In this document: positions 49,401-60,811 of the stretch, in pieces
How the letters are laid out: each line of letters starts with the position of its first letter
Position numbering within the stretch: the stretch's first letter is position 1
Source: Hemibagrus wyckioides
Taxonomy: Eukaryota; Chordata; Actinopteri; Siluriformes; Bagridae
Length of the DNA stretch: 64,000 nucleotides
Assembly: GCF_019097595.1 (NCBI RefSeq)
Contig: NC_080716.1
Coordinates: 34,652,430-34,716,429 of the forward strand
Reading direction: 5' to 3'
Position numbers and translations under genes: made by a program
The notes under the pieces: generated by a model
Database searches by the model: none
Seen by the model: only the letters and a program-made list of their open reading frames with translations
Told to the model about the DNA's origin: nothing

Positions 49401-51927
49401 GTTGAATGACAGGGAGAATGAATTTAGAGTCATAAGGCAAGAAGACTGAAACTTCTCAGATGAGATGCTAAAATCACCAAGGAGGTTGTCAGAAGAGTGT
49501 TGTCAGACAGCAAGGCACTGAGGAGTGTGTACATTTCTTCCATGAAGTCTCCTATGGGACCAGAGGGGCAGAAGACAATGATGAAGTTTGATTGGAAAGA
49601 CAACAGCAAACCTGTAAAATGACCCCTGCCTATGGGGATAACCAGGTCTTGATTAGCACCAGAAAATCAAAGATGTAGTTTAACAAAGAAAATGAAATCA
49701 AGAGGTAAAGCTGTAACTTTAAAAGGTTTTTTGACATGTAAAAGTCTTCAGAACAAAAGAGTTTAGATTTTGGATAAAATGCAAACTCATTCATTCACTA
49801 ATCAAATAAAAAATTTAATCTTTGGCATATTGTTTTGGTATATTTAATATCTATATTAAGCTGGGTCTTTTGTAGTTAAACAGGGCTGTGTAAAATTGTA
49901 AAGTGTTGCTATAAGATATCATGACTGCTGACAGATGATAGTTACACTGACTGTATCAGGTGAGTGTGTGAGGATTTCTGGGGCCACATGAAAATGTATA
50001 AAAGACATTCATAAAAAACTTTGTACTGTATATCAAATAAATCCAGAAAAAATATATATTTCCTGTGTAACAGAGAGACCACGGGCAGTACTGAGTGTAT
50101 CTCCACAGAGCTGGCTGACTGAAGGAGACTCAGTGACTCTAAGCTGTGAGGTTACAGACTCCTCTACAGACTGGACATTCAGCTGGTACACAGTTGTTCC
50201 CTACAGAGACGGCTTAACTGGAATAAATAATAATGGTGGCTATAGCGTGTATGTGGAGCTCCTCTCAGACAGCAGCAGAGGATCTGGAGGCAAATACACT
50301 CTCAGTCCTGCTGCTCTTAAACACACAGGAGTTTATATGTGCAGAGGAGAGAGAGGAGAACCAGCCCTTCACTCACAGTACAGCAATCCACAGCCACTAT
50401 GGATCACTGGTGAGGAAAATTAACTGTTGTGTTGAAGTGTAGAATAAAAAAATGCAAACGTAAGATCAGATTAATGCAGTTTTTAGATCCTAATATGTAT
50501 ACAGCAGTGAAAGAGTCCAAAGAGCTGGTGGAGGATTATTGTCATGATTTTCCTTGTGTTCTCCTGTATGTTGTGATGTCTCCACCCCTTGCTATTGGGT
50601 CATTTTTCTGGGTAACATACAGGACTCAGGAGATGATTGAGGATCTTTGTGCAGGAGAATTCTACGTTCTCAGAGTGTTTATTCTCAGAGAGTATTCTAC
50701 GTTTTTCAGAGTGAAAAGAAAATGTCTTCCAAACAGATACAAAAGATTTTTTTTAGTGTTTTTTTTCTTAATTTACATGACTCTTTTCTGTGTTTAAGGT
50801 GAATCTCCTCCAGTTTCTCTGATCATCAATCCCAGCAGAACTCAACACTTTACTAATGACTCTCTCTCACTGAGCTGTGAGGACCAGAGTAACTCTACTG
50901 GATGGACAGTGAGACGATACACACACAGTGAGAGAGTGTTAGATTGTTCACACTGGGGATCAGTTACAGGATCTACATGTAACATCAGCTTCCTCTCCAC
51001 ATCCTACACTGGAGTTTACTGGTGTGAGTCTGAATCTGGAGAAAACAGTAATCCTGTCCACATCACAGTGCATGGTGAGTCTTCATGTAGTGTATTTAAT
51101 GTTTCATTACAGATTATTTAGAATTCCAAGTGGGAAGAATTGTTCAATCTGACAAAGACAGTAGTTTTTCCCCTTTAATACATTTCCTACGATTTCTATA
51201 ATTCTGAGTAAGGATATCTGTGTTTCTTTCCAGACTGAATACAAATTCACAGTTACCAATAACTAATCAATAAGAGATGTGACTGAACATTATGAATAGC
51301 TCTGATTATGTTGATTACTGTTGTGTTTTAATCAGGCTCATATATATAAACATACAAACAGTTCAGCATGAAAAAAAACATTATAATAATTATTATTTAT
51401 TCTGCTTCAGGTCCATCAGGTGTAGAAGCTCCATTCTCAGTGCTCATGCTGATCTGTAGTGTGGTGACGGTCTCTCCGTATCTGCTGGTGACCATCATTC
51501 TGCTGCTCATATGTTACAGAGCTCGAGGTAAGAACTCTTTCAGTACGTCTCTACACTTCACATAACGAGCATCATGACTTTAATTATTGTGAGAAAAACA
51601 TCTTCACCTGAGGAAAAGTAGAAAGCTTTTGTCTCACTCTTCTTATTTTAAAAGCAAAAATCTACACTTCAAATACAATTCAAATTACAATCACCCTTTG
51701 TAATAAACTAACAAAACTGCCAGTGAACACGTCAACCACCACATGTGTTTCTGCTGACGCCTGCTGATGTCTTAAACTGTGTTTAGGACAATATTAAATG
51801 CAGTTTGGTTTCTTTTCTGCCATAATCACCTGGAATAAACTTTGAAATGAAAGAAATGACTTTTTAAATTTCTTTAACAGCTCACACTGATGAAGACAGA
51901 ATTGAGAATGCAGTCATAGAGGAGTGA
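40752..51927 (+). CDS. LITR-like Ig receptor gene C, complete gene model
   Basis: Eight exons: 40752-40782, 42271-42306, 42734-43030, 44117-44419, 50074-50409, 50799-51074, 51411-51527, 51881-51927. They total 1,443 nt, 480 residues plus stop. All introns are phase 1 with GT-AG ends. The signal peptide is split over two exons (MELSPLSVML + LLISLIPVAQAQG). Four Ig domains (D1-D4), a hydrophobic TM and a 15-residue cytoplasmic tail follow. Predicted type I leukocyte surface receptor of the catfish LITR family; ligand unknown. No ITIM and no basic TM residue are visible, so signalling is unclear: a decoy, a partner-dependent receptor, or other tail exons. The D2-D3 intron contains transposons from 44501 to about 49640. 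Confidence 0.78.
40783..42270 (+). other. Gene C intron 1
   Basis: Holds the conserved block at 41331-41490. A degraded match to the flank repeat lies near 41941-42010. Otherwise AT-rich with no exon. Confidence 0.6.
41331..41490 (+). repeat. Intron-1 conserved block, copy 2 of 5
   Basis: CTTCTCATTAGTCCTGTACA, GTTAGAGGCCTGAGAACAGA, GGATGTGGTTTATTTTCTAT and GGAGGAGGTGTGAAGATGGA in the same order as the other copies. Confidence 0.8.
42271..42306 (+). CDS. Gene C, leader exon 2
   Basis: 36 bp, acceptor CCCTTTTTAG, reads LLISLIPVAQAQ, donor G|GTGATT. It completes a hydrophobic signal peptide with likely cleavage around AQA. A tiny second leader exon is typical of Fc-receptor-related genes. Confidence 0.85.
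42734..43030 (+). CDS. Gene C, D1 Ig domain exon
   Basis: 99 codons. GSPKAVVSIMPDLHVFIGE, ITLRCDIQGGG, TYSWKK and SGTYTCRGHGRD show the cysteines and the tryptophan. Acceptor TTTTATAG, donor GTGAGT, phase 1. Confidence 0.88.
43353..43434. repeat. (TAA)n-(TTA)n inverted trinucleotide tract
   Basis: TAA units switch to TTA units at about 43377, so the tract is an inverted repeat able to fold back on itself. At the matching place gene A has TAA only (631-702). Confidence 0.9.
44117..44419 (+). CDS. Gene C, D2-type Ig domain exon
   Basis: 101 codons. [14 protein letters not shown] and ETEYWCRARRRN carry the hallmarks. The loop after the second cysteine is lengthened and tyrosine/asparagine rich (YYSYYNNNYYRDYS), 24 nt longer than the gene A exons at 18.4-19.1 kb. 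Confidence 0.88.
44501..45217 (+). mobile_element. Tc1-like relic (second family), N-terminal part deleted
   Basis: CACTGATCAGGCATAATATT at the left and ATGCCTGATTGGTG at the right are inverted. The transposase relic reads SDESRFLLHHVDGQ-like, then GGSVMIWAMFCWETLGPAIH, then NSPDLNPIQHLLDV with the catalytic glutamate replaced by Q. Several frameshifts are present. Confidence 0.8.
45218..46439. other. Gene C intron spacer with LTR-like fragment (45530-45790)
   Basis: 45530-45790 has features of an LTR 3' half: a TATTTAACCCC-type stretch, CCCTGATCTAGTG and an AATAAA at 45742. It is partly shared with 18205-18305. The rest is AT-rich with no exon. Confidence 0.4.
46440..49000 (-). mobile_element. 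Degenerate Ty3/Gypsy element with Gmr1-like gene order
   Basis: Read on the minus strand, pieces occur in this order. Gag-like (ELAQSIKSTTQELLARCKG, LLSGEAQLAYFAIDP, ALLIGLIPDLRV) spans 49000-48160. Integrase C-terminal pieces (YFLVRNGL, LMEFFN..TLKRMLYKVVDE, NVAKGPYTVLKTVRPVN) span 48071-47560. Reverse transcriptase (DGTIRLCNDLRGV, ISEINIYPLP, TLDLTKG, VHAFLGLASYYHCF) spans 47330-46640. The RNase H end (VTRWFLLLQDFSFQVQHRAG) is at 46590-46450. Many stops and deletions; LTRs were not identified. Confidence 0.7.
46901..47146. repeat. ~125-bp tandem duplication inside Gypsy RT
   Basis: AGGAAGGACCCGGT ... AGTGGTCATTGGCAGTGCTG ... CTTTAGTGAGGTCCAGA occurs twice in a row, 119-127 bp apart. The second copy has an 8-bp expansion (TACTGCGG). 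Confidence 0.9.
49240..49640 (-). pseudogene. LINE endonuclease fragment, heavily decayed
   Basis: On the minus strand IGDFMEEMYTLLSALLSDNT, TTSLVILASH and HVLDLDFTRH recall LINE endonuclease wording (GDFLEE.., LDLVFTR). Stops are present. Clade not assigned. Confidence 0.4.
49932..49959 (+). pseudogene. Remnant 3' end of a D1-type Ig exon, copy 2
   Basis: Same relic as 19650-19677, with donor GTGAGTGTGTGAG, before the D3 exon. Confidence 0.6.
50074..50409 (+). CDS. Gene C, D3 Ig domain exon
   Basis: 112 codons, [15 protein letters not shown] at the N-terminus, then identical to gene A D3 by eye. Acceptor TGTGTAACAG, donor GTGAGG. Confidence 0.9.
50799..51074 (+). CDS. Gene C, D4 Ig domain exon
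   Basis: 92 codons, [33 protein letters not shown]. Acceptor TGTTTAAG, donor GTGAGT, phase 1. Confidence 0.88.
51411..51527 (+). CDS. Gene C, transmembrane exon
   Basis: Encodes the same 39 residues as 21113-21229, one synonymous-looking change. Uncharged membrane segment ending CYRAR. Confidence 0.85.
51881..51927 (+). CDS. Gene C, terminal tail exon with stop
   Basis: Acceptor TCTTTAACAG, frame [15 protein letters not shown] then TGA. AATAAA for the transcript is at 52414-52419. Confidence 0.75.
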
Positions 51928-52413
51928 ACAAAGTTCATCTATAAAAAGAGGATATATTTACTGGAAAAATAATTTCAGAATTTCTTCTCCTTTATGGTTT
52001 TGTGTGGATTTTAAAATAATACTGATTTCTAATTTTAATATCCTGCTATTATTTTCTCAGCATCTTATAGACACCCTCACTGTTCTGAATGGATTTGTTT
52101 AGCTAAAGCCTGTAAACCTCCTCATGAGGTGAAAGTGATCATGTGTGTAGTGTTCAATAAGCCCTACATCCAGCTTTGTATGCAATATAAAAACAAGTTT
52201 ATTGACTGTTATCTAAAATATGGTGCTGAACTAATATTGTGTTTTGAGTTTTCTCAGTACTGCTGTTTTATTTTATTTCGCTATCTAGTTAAATAACGAG
52301 TAGACGTAAAATCCCAGTTAGATTTTGATGTTAGATTTGTTTGACTTTTCAGCTGTGTGAACTTTAATTGTAGTTGTTTGAGGAGATTTATGAATGAAAT
52401 GTTTTATCAGTTA

Positions 52414-52419
52414 AATAAA
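52414..52419 (+). terminator. Poly(A) signal AATAAA, gene C
   Basis: Conserved with 22064-22069 of gene A, about 490 bp after the stop codon. Confidence 0.55.
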
Positions 52420-52659
52420 TACATCATTATCAGTTCACTGCTGCTATATTGTTGTCTTTTCATTGTCTCATAATGTTTCTTGTCTCCTGCTGTAACATTG
52501 GAATTTCCCACATAGGATTAATAAAGTTTTATCTTAAAGACAGATAACTCGATCCTGCAGTATTATTCAGTGTCAGTAGAGGATCTCAGTGCAGTAAAGG
52601 TCAGGAGTAAATGAGGAATCAAACAGAAGTGTTATTACTCTTTCTGCATGTCTACACAC

Positions 52660-54167
52660 TGGTACACTGATGTACAGGACTAACACAACACTGAAAACCA
52701 ATCAGGAAATCAACATTACAGCCAATCAAAAGCTACTTATGAAGTGAAGTACATGGTTTCAGTGTAAAACTCTGCTAGACAACATCATCATAAGTGCATT
52801 TCTTCCCAGTCCTGGCAGAGGGAGTAAGACAGTCAGGGTTAGAGGTTTGTAAATCAAGCTTAGACCTAAATCAGTGTTGTATATGAGCACTAACACGGTC
52901 TACAGAATTGGGGTGAATTGTTGCTAGATGTCTGCAGTGAAGAACATCACACACTTCTTCTAATGAAAAACTGTAACATGAAAATAATTCTTGTATATTT
53001 TACTGTATTAATTAACATTAAATCCTGTTTGTTACTCTGAGACCATGCTACACCGACAGCAGCCAGCAGAGGGCAGCAGTGGTGCACACAGTGATAGCAG
53101 GAGAACAAATTAGAGACTTCTCCAGGATGATTAACCTGGATTTCCTGAACCTGTCCAGCAGTATACTTAAGACCAGACTTTGACACAGCCCTTTGCTACA
53201 CCTTTGTAGAGGAGTGACAGATATGTTATGTTGGTGAAGACTCTCTGTACAAGAATGATGACTCAGCTGTAATAAAATATCAGAGTAAGGATGTTTATTT
53301 ACAGTGTCTGTGATGTACAAATAGTCCAAAAGTGAACCACAATATCTTAATATATAATAAAAAAGAGAATAATATACACCTTCCAAACAGAGAAACCACA
53401 AGCAGTACAAGCAGGAATAAGCCTGTAACTAGTACTTCCGGACATCTTTCAAAATAAAAGTTCTGCAGTTCTGGGGTTTCACTCTGTAACTGAGTCCACA
53501 ATGAAACAGTATGTAGTAGTTACAGTATCATTTGTGTACGAGATTTTATAATTCATTTCTCATGGAAAAGAAAAAAACATCTGGCTGTTAGACATCATTA
53601 GTGTGTGTTATGAAGGAAAATGTGATATTCAGAGAGAAAACTATTTGTGGGCTCAACTAAAGCTCCTCATGTTTTGTTCCCTATATCAGCTTACATTTAA
53701 AACTATTCTACAACAAACCACATGATAGATATCAGGTCTAATAAAATATTACAGGGATTTAAGGAAACTCTCACATGTAGTGATGTTTCATCCATGATCC
53801 AATCATTCTCCTTCACTTCCATGTACTGACTCATTATTTTATTCTCTTAAGTCTCGACTGTGTAAAACACATGACTGCTTCAGCAGATTGTTCCTGCTTT
53901 TTAAAGACTGCATTATCGTGCAGGATGTGAAGGAGCAAATCATTGGTTGGATGTATTGAAGAATCCACCCCTTACTAGTCAGGATTAAAACCATACAGCA
54001 GTTACCACTAGAGGGAGTCAAAGACATTTTATTTTCACTTTTCAATCACTGACCACCACATACTGAGTTACTGTAGCCTTCCTGTCAGCTCCAAGCAGTC
54101 TGACCATTCTCCTCTGACCTCTCTCACCAACAAGACTTACTTTATGTTTGTGTAATCTATATAGACT

Positions 54168-54199
<32 letters not shown>

Positions 54200-54722
54200 T
54201 CTGCATGAGTGTATTTTCATTTCATTTTTCATTTCATTTCATTTCGTATGCATTGTGCTGCTGCTACATGAATAAGCAAGTATATAAAAATAAATAACCT
54301 AGACAGTGAAAAAATTAATGTACATTTAGATATTTCGCTTATTTACAAGTGTCTTCATAAGTGTATTAACATGAAATTATACATAAATATAATACAAGAA
54401 GAATATATTGAGTATGAATGTGTTCAGTTATGTGAAATGTAATAGCTGTAACAGTTTTTATTTGATTGTCCAATAGGAAGTTTCTCCTGTTATGATGGAT
54501 CTGTTATGAGCCAATCAGAAAAGATTTGTGTAGGGAAGAGACTGGTGTGAGAATAATGTGCTCCAGAACTGTGTAGAGTGTTGAAAAGTGCTGAAATGAG
54601 TTAAAATAAGGATTTCTTTGAGAATATTTCCATGTATCCAGTTACTAAACCATAAGTAAAGACTTTAGACTCGTTGTTACGAGCGGACGTCATTAACTGG
54701 GACTCCAGGTCACTGGTGTTTA
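52660..54722. other. Duplicated 3' flank, copy 2
   Basis: Matches 23279-24880. Keeps the open minus-strand frame MWTQLQSETPELQNFYFE at 53295-53501. 54165-54190 is a GT/TA repeat and 54206-54246 an ATTTC repeat. Confidence 0.5.
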
Positions 54723-54983
54723 GTCAAGTAGCTTTTATTGTCATTTGAAGCACATACAGCTGGTACAGTACACAGTAACATGAAACAACGTTCCTCCAGG
54801 ACCATGGTGCTACATAAAACACACAACTACAGGAGACAACACAGAACTAAGTTCACTACACAGACCTACACAGTACTACATAAAGTGCATGTGTGTAAAC
54901 AGTGCAAGACAGTACAGTACAGTACAATAACTGACCAGGGACAGTGCAGCACTGACCACTACACAGTTTTGTAATGAATAAAG
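54723..54983 (-). mobile_element. L2-type LINE 3' tail fragment, copy 2
   Basis: Same as 24885-25140, duplicated with its flank. Confidence 0.7.
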
Positions 54984-55329
54984 TGCAATAGTAAAATGCT
55001 GTGGATGTAAACACAATACACAGTTAACAGAAAAAACAGATCATTGTGTTTTATTGTTGTTGCAGCAGTCTACAAATAGAATTACAGTATCTCACAAAAG
55101 TGAGTACACCCCTCACATTTTTGTAAATATTTTATTATATCTTTTCATGTGACAACACTGAAGAAATGACACTCTGTTACAATGTAAAGTAGTGAGTGTA
55201 CAGCCTGTATAACAGTGTAAATTTACTGTCCCCTCAAAATAACTCAACACACAGCCATTAATGTCTAAACCGTTGGCAACAAAAGTGACTACACCCCTAA
55301 GTGGAAATGTCCAAATTGGGCCCAAAGTG

Positions 55330-56345
55330 TCAATATTTTGTGTGGCCACCATTATTTTCCAGCACTGCCTTAACCCTCTTGGGCATGGAGTTCACCAGAG
55401 CTTCACAGGTTGCCACTGGAGTCCTCTTCCACACCTCCATGATATCACAGAGCTGGTGGATGTTAGAGACCTTGTGCTCCCCCACCTTCCGTTTGAGGAT
55501 GCCCCACAGATGCTCAATAGGGTTTAGGTCTGGAGACATACTTGGCCAGTCCATCACCTTTACCCTCAGCTTCTTTAGCAAGGCAGTGGTCATCTTGGAG
55601 GTGTGTTTGGGGTCGTTATCATGTTGGACTACTGCCCTGCGGCCCAGTCTCTGAAGGGAGGGGATCATGCTCTGCTTCAGTATGTCACAGTACATGTTGG
55701 CATTCATGATTCCCTCAATGAACTGTAGCTCCTCAGTGCCGGCAGCACTCATGCAGGTCCAGACCATGACACTCCCACCACCATGCTTGACTGTAGGCCA
55801 GACACACTTGTCTTTGTACTCCTCACCTGGTTGCTGCCACACACGCTTGACACCATCTGAACAAAATACTTTTATCTTGGTCTCATCGGACCACAGGACA
55901 TGGTTCCAGTAATCCATGTCCTTAGTCTGCTTATCTTCAGCAAACTGTAGGCTTTCTTGTGCATCATCTTTAGTAGAGGCTTCCTTCTGGGATGACAGCC
56001 ATGCAGACCAATTTGATGCAGTGTGTGGCGTATGGTCTGAGCACTGACAGGCTGACCCCCCACCCCTTCAACCTCTGCAGCAATGCTGGCAGCACTCATA
56101 CGTCTATTTCCCAAAGACAACCTCTGGATATGACACTGAACACATGCACTCAACTTCTTTGGTGGACCATGGCGAGGCCTGTTCTGAGTGGAACCTGTCC
56201 TGTAAAACCGCTGTATGGTCTTGCCCACCATGCTGCAGCTCAGTTTCAGGGTCTTGGCAATCTTCTTATAGCCTAGGCCATCTTTATGTAGAGCAACAAT
56301 TCTTTTATTCAGATCCTCAGAGAGTTCTTTGCCATGAGGTGCCAT
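55330..56345 (-). pseudogene. Tc1-family transposase with one frameshift
   Basis: Start at MAPHGKELSEDLNKRIVALH. Helix-turn-helix region, then RPRHGPPKKL, LHQIGLHGCHPRRKPLLK. A frameshift near 55930 separates this from MDYWNHVLWSDETKIK. DDE residues are present: [30 protein letters not shown]. Ends NNGGHTKY. Only this frameshift is obvious, so inactivation looks recent. Confidence 0.85.
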
Positions 56346-56564
56346 GTTGAACTTCCAGTGACCAGTATGAGAGGGTGTGAGAGTGATAACACCAAATTTA
56401 ACACACCTGCTCCCCATTCACACCTGAGACCTTGTAACACTAACAAGTCACATGACACAGGGGAGGGTAAATGGCTAATTGGGCCCAATTTGGACATTTC
56501 CACTTAGGGGTGTAGTCACTTTAGTTGCCAACAGTTTAGACATTAATGGCTGTGTGTTGAGTTA

Positions 56565-57812
56565 CACTATATTGCCAAAAGTATTCGCTCACCCATCCAA
56601 ATAATCAGAATCAGGTGTTCCAATCACTTCCATGGCCACAGGTGTATAAAATCAAGCACCTAGGCATGCAGACTGTTTTTACAAACATTTGTGAAAGAAT
56701 GGGTCGCTCTCAGGAGCTCAGTGAATTCCAGCGTGGAACTGTGATAGGATGCCACCTGTGCAACAAATCCAGCCGTGAAATTTCCTCGCTCCTAAATATT
56801 CCACAGTCAACTGTCAGCTGTATTATAAGAACGTGGAAGTGTTTGGGAACGACAGCAACTCAGCCACGAAGTGGTAGGCCACGTAAACTGACGGAGCGGG
56901 GTCAGCGGATGCTGAGGCGCATAGTGCGAAGAGGTCGCCAACTTTCTGCAGAGTCAATTGCTACAGACCTCCAAACTTCATGTGGCCTTCAGATTAGCTC
57001 AAGAACAGTGCGCAGAGAGCTTCATGGAATGGGTTTCCATGGCCGAGCAGCTGCATCCAAGCCATACATCACCAAGTGCAATGCAAAGCGTCGGATGCAG
57101 TGGTGTAAAGCACGCCGCCACTGGACTCTAGAGCAGTGGAGACGCGTTCTCTGGAGTGACGAATCGCGCTTCTCCATCTGGCAATCTGATGGACGAGTCT
57201 GGGTTTGGCGGTTGCCAGGAGAACGGTACTTGTCTGACTGCATTGTGCCAAGTGTAAAGTTTGGTGGAGGGGGGATTATGGTGTGGGGTTGTTTTTCAGG
57301 AGCTGGGCTTGGCCCCTTAGTTCCAGTGAAAGGAACTCTGAATGCTTCAGCATACCAAGACATTTTGGACAATTCCATGCTCCCAACTTTGTGGGAACAG
57401 TTTGGAGCTGGCCCCTTCCTCTTCCAACAAGACTGTGAACCAGTGACCAAAGCAAGGTCCATAAAGACATGGATGACAGAGTCTGGTGTGGATGAACTTG
57501 ACTGGCCTGCACAGAGTCCTGACCTCAACCCAATAGAACACCTTTGGGATGAATTAGAGCAGAGACTGAGAGGCAGGCCTTCTCGTCCAACATCAGTGTG
57601 TGACCTCACAAATGCGCTTCTGGAAGAACGGTCAAAAATTCCCATAAACACACTCCTAAACCTTGTGGACAGCCTTCCCAGAAGAGCTGAAGCTGTTATA
57701 GCTGCAAAGGGTGGACCGACATCATATTGAACCCTATGGATTAGGAATGGGATGTCACTTAAGTTCATATGCGAGTCAAGGCAGGTGAGCGAATACTTTT
57801 GGCAATATAGTG
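56565..57812 (+). mobile_element. Tc1-like transposon copy 3 (1,248 bp), nested
   Basis: Same family and length as 13345-14592, CACTATATTG...CAATATAGTG between TAs. It is inserted in the inner part of the right arm of the older Tc1 at 55085-57969. Confidence 0.95.
56699..57730 (+). CDS. Tc1-family transposase, open frame, 343 aa
   Basis: Start at [10 protein letters not shown]. Paired HTH, GRPRKL and the DDE domain WSDESRF / QQDCEPVTK / [11 protein letters not shown] are present with spacing DD34E. Compared with copy 1 the second catalytic block reads QQDCEP for QHDCAP; the aspartate itself is kept. No stop or frameshift. It may encode a functional or nearly functional enzyme. Confidence 0.9.
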   Translation: MGRSQELSEFQRGTVIGCHLCNKSSREISSLLNIPQSTVSCIIRTWKCLGTTATQPRSGRPRKLTERGQRMLRRIVRRGRQLSAESIATDLQTSCGLQISSRTVRRELHGMGFHGRAAASKPYITKCNAKRRMQWCKARRHWTLEQWRRVLWSDESRFSIWQSDGRVWVWRLPGERYLSDCIVPSVKFGGGGIMVWGCFSGAGLGPLVPVKGTLNASAYQDILDNSMLPTLWEQFGAGPFLFQQDCEPVTKARSIKTWMTESGVDELDWPAQSPDLNPIEHLWDELEQRLRGRPSRPTSVCDLTNALLEERSKIPINTLLNLVDSLPRRAEAVIAAKGGPTSY

Positions 57813-58050
57813 TATATTGAGGGGACAGTAAATTTACACTGTTATACAGGCTGTACACTCACTACTTTACATTGGAGCAGAGTGTCATTTCTTCAGTGTT
57901 GTCACATGAAAAGATATAATAAAATATTTACAAAAATGTGAGGGGTGTAGTCACTTTTGTGAGATACTGTATTTGCAAAAATTGTAGAGGGAGTGTAATG
58001 ATGTACAGTTCAGCAAGTGTGTGTGTGTGTGTGTGTGTGAAAACTGAAAA

Positions 58051-58190
58051 TTAACTCACACTACAGTCGATAACAATTAATAAATAAACACCAATCCCTC
58101 TCTCTCTCACTGCTGCATGATTAAGGAGATCTGAAGCATGTTGTTTGATCGTCTCCTCGGCTGTGTCTTTGCTCCATTTCATTACTGCAG
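58051..58190 (-). CDS. Terminal exon of unidentified minus-strand gene, copy 3
   Basis: Same 140-bp length, acceptor (CTCTCTTGCAG) and frame (AVMKWSKDTAEETIKQHASD) as 25259-25398, stop TAA. Conservation of an open frame in both copies supports coding, but duplication is so recent that it is weak support. Confidence 0.4.
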
Positions 58191-58354
58191 CTGCAAGAGA
58201 GGAAAAAGAAACAATTCTATATAGACCATTTCATAAATGTAAACAATAACAAACACATAATAACGGCACATTCACCTATTTCAAACGTAATTATTTTCTG
58301 TGTTCAGAAATGTCTCTGAAGGTGAGGTGAAGTTTGTTGCCATGTTGCTGTGAA

Positions 58355-59067
<713 letters not shown>

Positions 59068-59085
59068 AACACACACACACACACA

Positions 59086-59159
<74 letters not shown>
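59068..59159. repeat. (CA)n-(CT)n-(CA)n compound microsatellite
   Basis: Dinucleotide runs directly after the L2 fragment. Confidence 0.95.
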
Positions 59160-59160
<1 letters not shown>

Positions 59161-59689
59161 CTGTGTAACACAAGTGGTTCTCCTGTTACTGGTTTATTTG
59201 AAGACTTTTCCTCAAATCCACCGTGAAAACTAAACACAGTAACAACAAAACACAACAAACACATTATCTTGACACACAGTGAAAGCGTGAGGAACAGAAG
59301 CAATGGCAGTTTACAGACAGAAAATACAGACAAATAAACAAATACCTCGTTGGCTGCATGCTGTGAGAAAGAGAAATAGTCTTTAAATATTCTTTATGAT
59401 AATTTAAGTTCTTTTTATGACTAGAATAAACTTTTATCAGAGCATCCATAATGTCCGTGCTTACCGCTAACTGTCTTCACTAAAACCCCTCCCGCTAAAT
59501 CAGCATCTGCACGAGACCGGGAACCGAGGCTTCAAAATAAAAGTCCCGCAACATACAACAAAAAAAACAATCTATAAAGGTACAAATAACAAACACAGCT
59601 TAACTTCAATTACAAAATTGATTTTTATAAAAATGTAAACAAAATACATAAACTGAATAAACAATATTAAAGACAGCAGATGCACATCT
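59160..59689. other. No firm gene; promoter-like motif on minus strand
   Basis: On the minus strand GGGACTTTTATTTTGAAGCC at about 59535 is followed after ~70 bp by a donor-like TTAGCG|GTAAGC. This may be an alternative first exon of the minus-strand gene. Confidence 0.3.
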
Positions 59690-60195
59690 ATCCAACAGCT
59701 AGCTTTGTCCCATCATGGTAACTAGCTACCGTTAGCTAAACGCTGGTTTCAGTCAGAGTTAGCGTTAGGAGCTAACCGGGCATTACTTTAGAAAACTGCC
59801 ATAGCAGAAGAAAATATTCCCAACTGTAACGGTGCCGTTAGCTCGTTTCTGCTTGATTTAACATGACCGTCATGTAGGACGGCTAACGTGCTAGCTAGCT
59901 AACCTGGCACCGACATTTGTAGCTAGCTAACATTAGCCCTAATGCTAGCTCGACGTGTTAGTTGCCTAGCGCTTAGTTATTTAGACAAAGCTTGTTCAGT
60001 CTCTTCTGCTAACGTTACAGTTGTGAGGATTTTCTTCTGCTGTGGCAGTTTTCAAAAGTAATGCCGGTGTTGTGTCCAACTCTGTTTGGGGATCTGTTTC
60101 CCCCTAGCCCCGCCCCCGGACATACTTTCTTCCAGAAGTCTACAATATAAAGCTAACACTAAGTACATTTATAATCGGAACTTAGTTGATCTTAC

Positions 60196-60322
60196 CTTAA
60201 GTGTCTTCAACTATCTGGATGAGTTGTGACTTTTGTCTTGCTGTAACACGGTCCTGACAAGAGCAGAACATCACATGGACTACAAGCAGGAGACTCGAGC
60301 ATGGAGGCTGTCTGATCTGAAC
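60196..60322 (-). other. Candidate 5' non-coding exon of minus-strand gene, copy 3
   Basis: Donor CTTAAG|GTAAGATC preserved. In this copy about 11 bp are deleted near the 5' end. Confidence 0.45.
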
Positions 60323-60334
60323 TGCGCATGCGCG
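60323..60334. promoter_or_regulatory. NRF1-like palindrome TGCGCATGCGCG, copy 3
   Basis: Identical to 30046-30057. Confidence 0.55.
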
Positions 60335-60705
60335 AGCATTTTTGGTCAGCTAGGTACAGCAACCCCTCTTGGACAAACTCGTTGACCTGCAGAAAAACGT
60401 TTTTTCCCTAGTTATGAGCACATTTGCTTAAGCGAAACAGCGATTTTTAGTTCAGTTTATGAAAGTTTCAAAAATAATTGCCAAAGCATCAAATTTGTCC
60501 AAAAAGATTAGAGAATTTGAACATTCATTGAACGTTCAGATATCAAATTCCTGCACCTGTCTTACACATCCCCAGACATCCAAAACTCCTATCCAGATGT
60601 TTGAATATTGAACTGCATATCTACATAGAAGTCATAGTGGGTCATAATGGGTCATAGTCAGACATTGTGGTCGCACACTCTCTCTCTCTGTGTCTCTATT
60701 AGAAC

Positions 60706-60715
60706 ACAGGAAGTG
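60706..60715 (+). promoter_or_regulatory. ETS/PU.1-type site, gene D promoter
   Basis: ACAGGAAGTG about 65 bp before the gene D start codon. Confidence 0.5.
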
Positions 60716-60780
60716 GTAAAGTGGTAAAGCTTTAACACACGCCTCTGCTCTGTCAGTCAGTCAGTCATTAGAGGGACAGG

Positions 60781-60811
60781 ATGGAGCTCAGTCCACTCTC
60801 TGTGATGCTCT
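60781..60811 (+). CDS. LITR-like gene D, leader exon 1
   Basis: MELSPLSVML, donor T|GTGAGT, identical to gene C. Further exons of gene D are not seen up to 64000; 3 kb of intron 1 follows. Confidence 0.75.

Larger units (their letters stand above)
55085..57969 (-). mobile_element. Tc1-like element with long IR/DR ends, hosting another Tc1
   Basis: CAGTATCTCACAAAAGTGAG at the left and TTTTGTGAGATACTG at the right, flanked by TA. The arms are about 220-250 bp and contain inner direct-repeat-like copies (ACAAAAGTGACTACACCCCT). Its insertion split the 3' UTR of the minus-strand exon at 58051-58190 from its AATAAA at about 55045. Confidence 0.9.
49880..58245. repeat. Segmental duplication, copy 2 (pairs with 19600-25450)
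   Basis: Collinear with copy 1 through D3-tail exons, 3' UTR, flank, L2 tail and the minus-strand exon. The additions are a 37-bp expansion near 50670, about 460 bp at 54025-54490, and the Tc1 nest 55085-57969. Confidence 0.9.
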
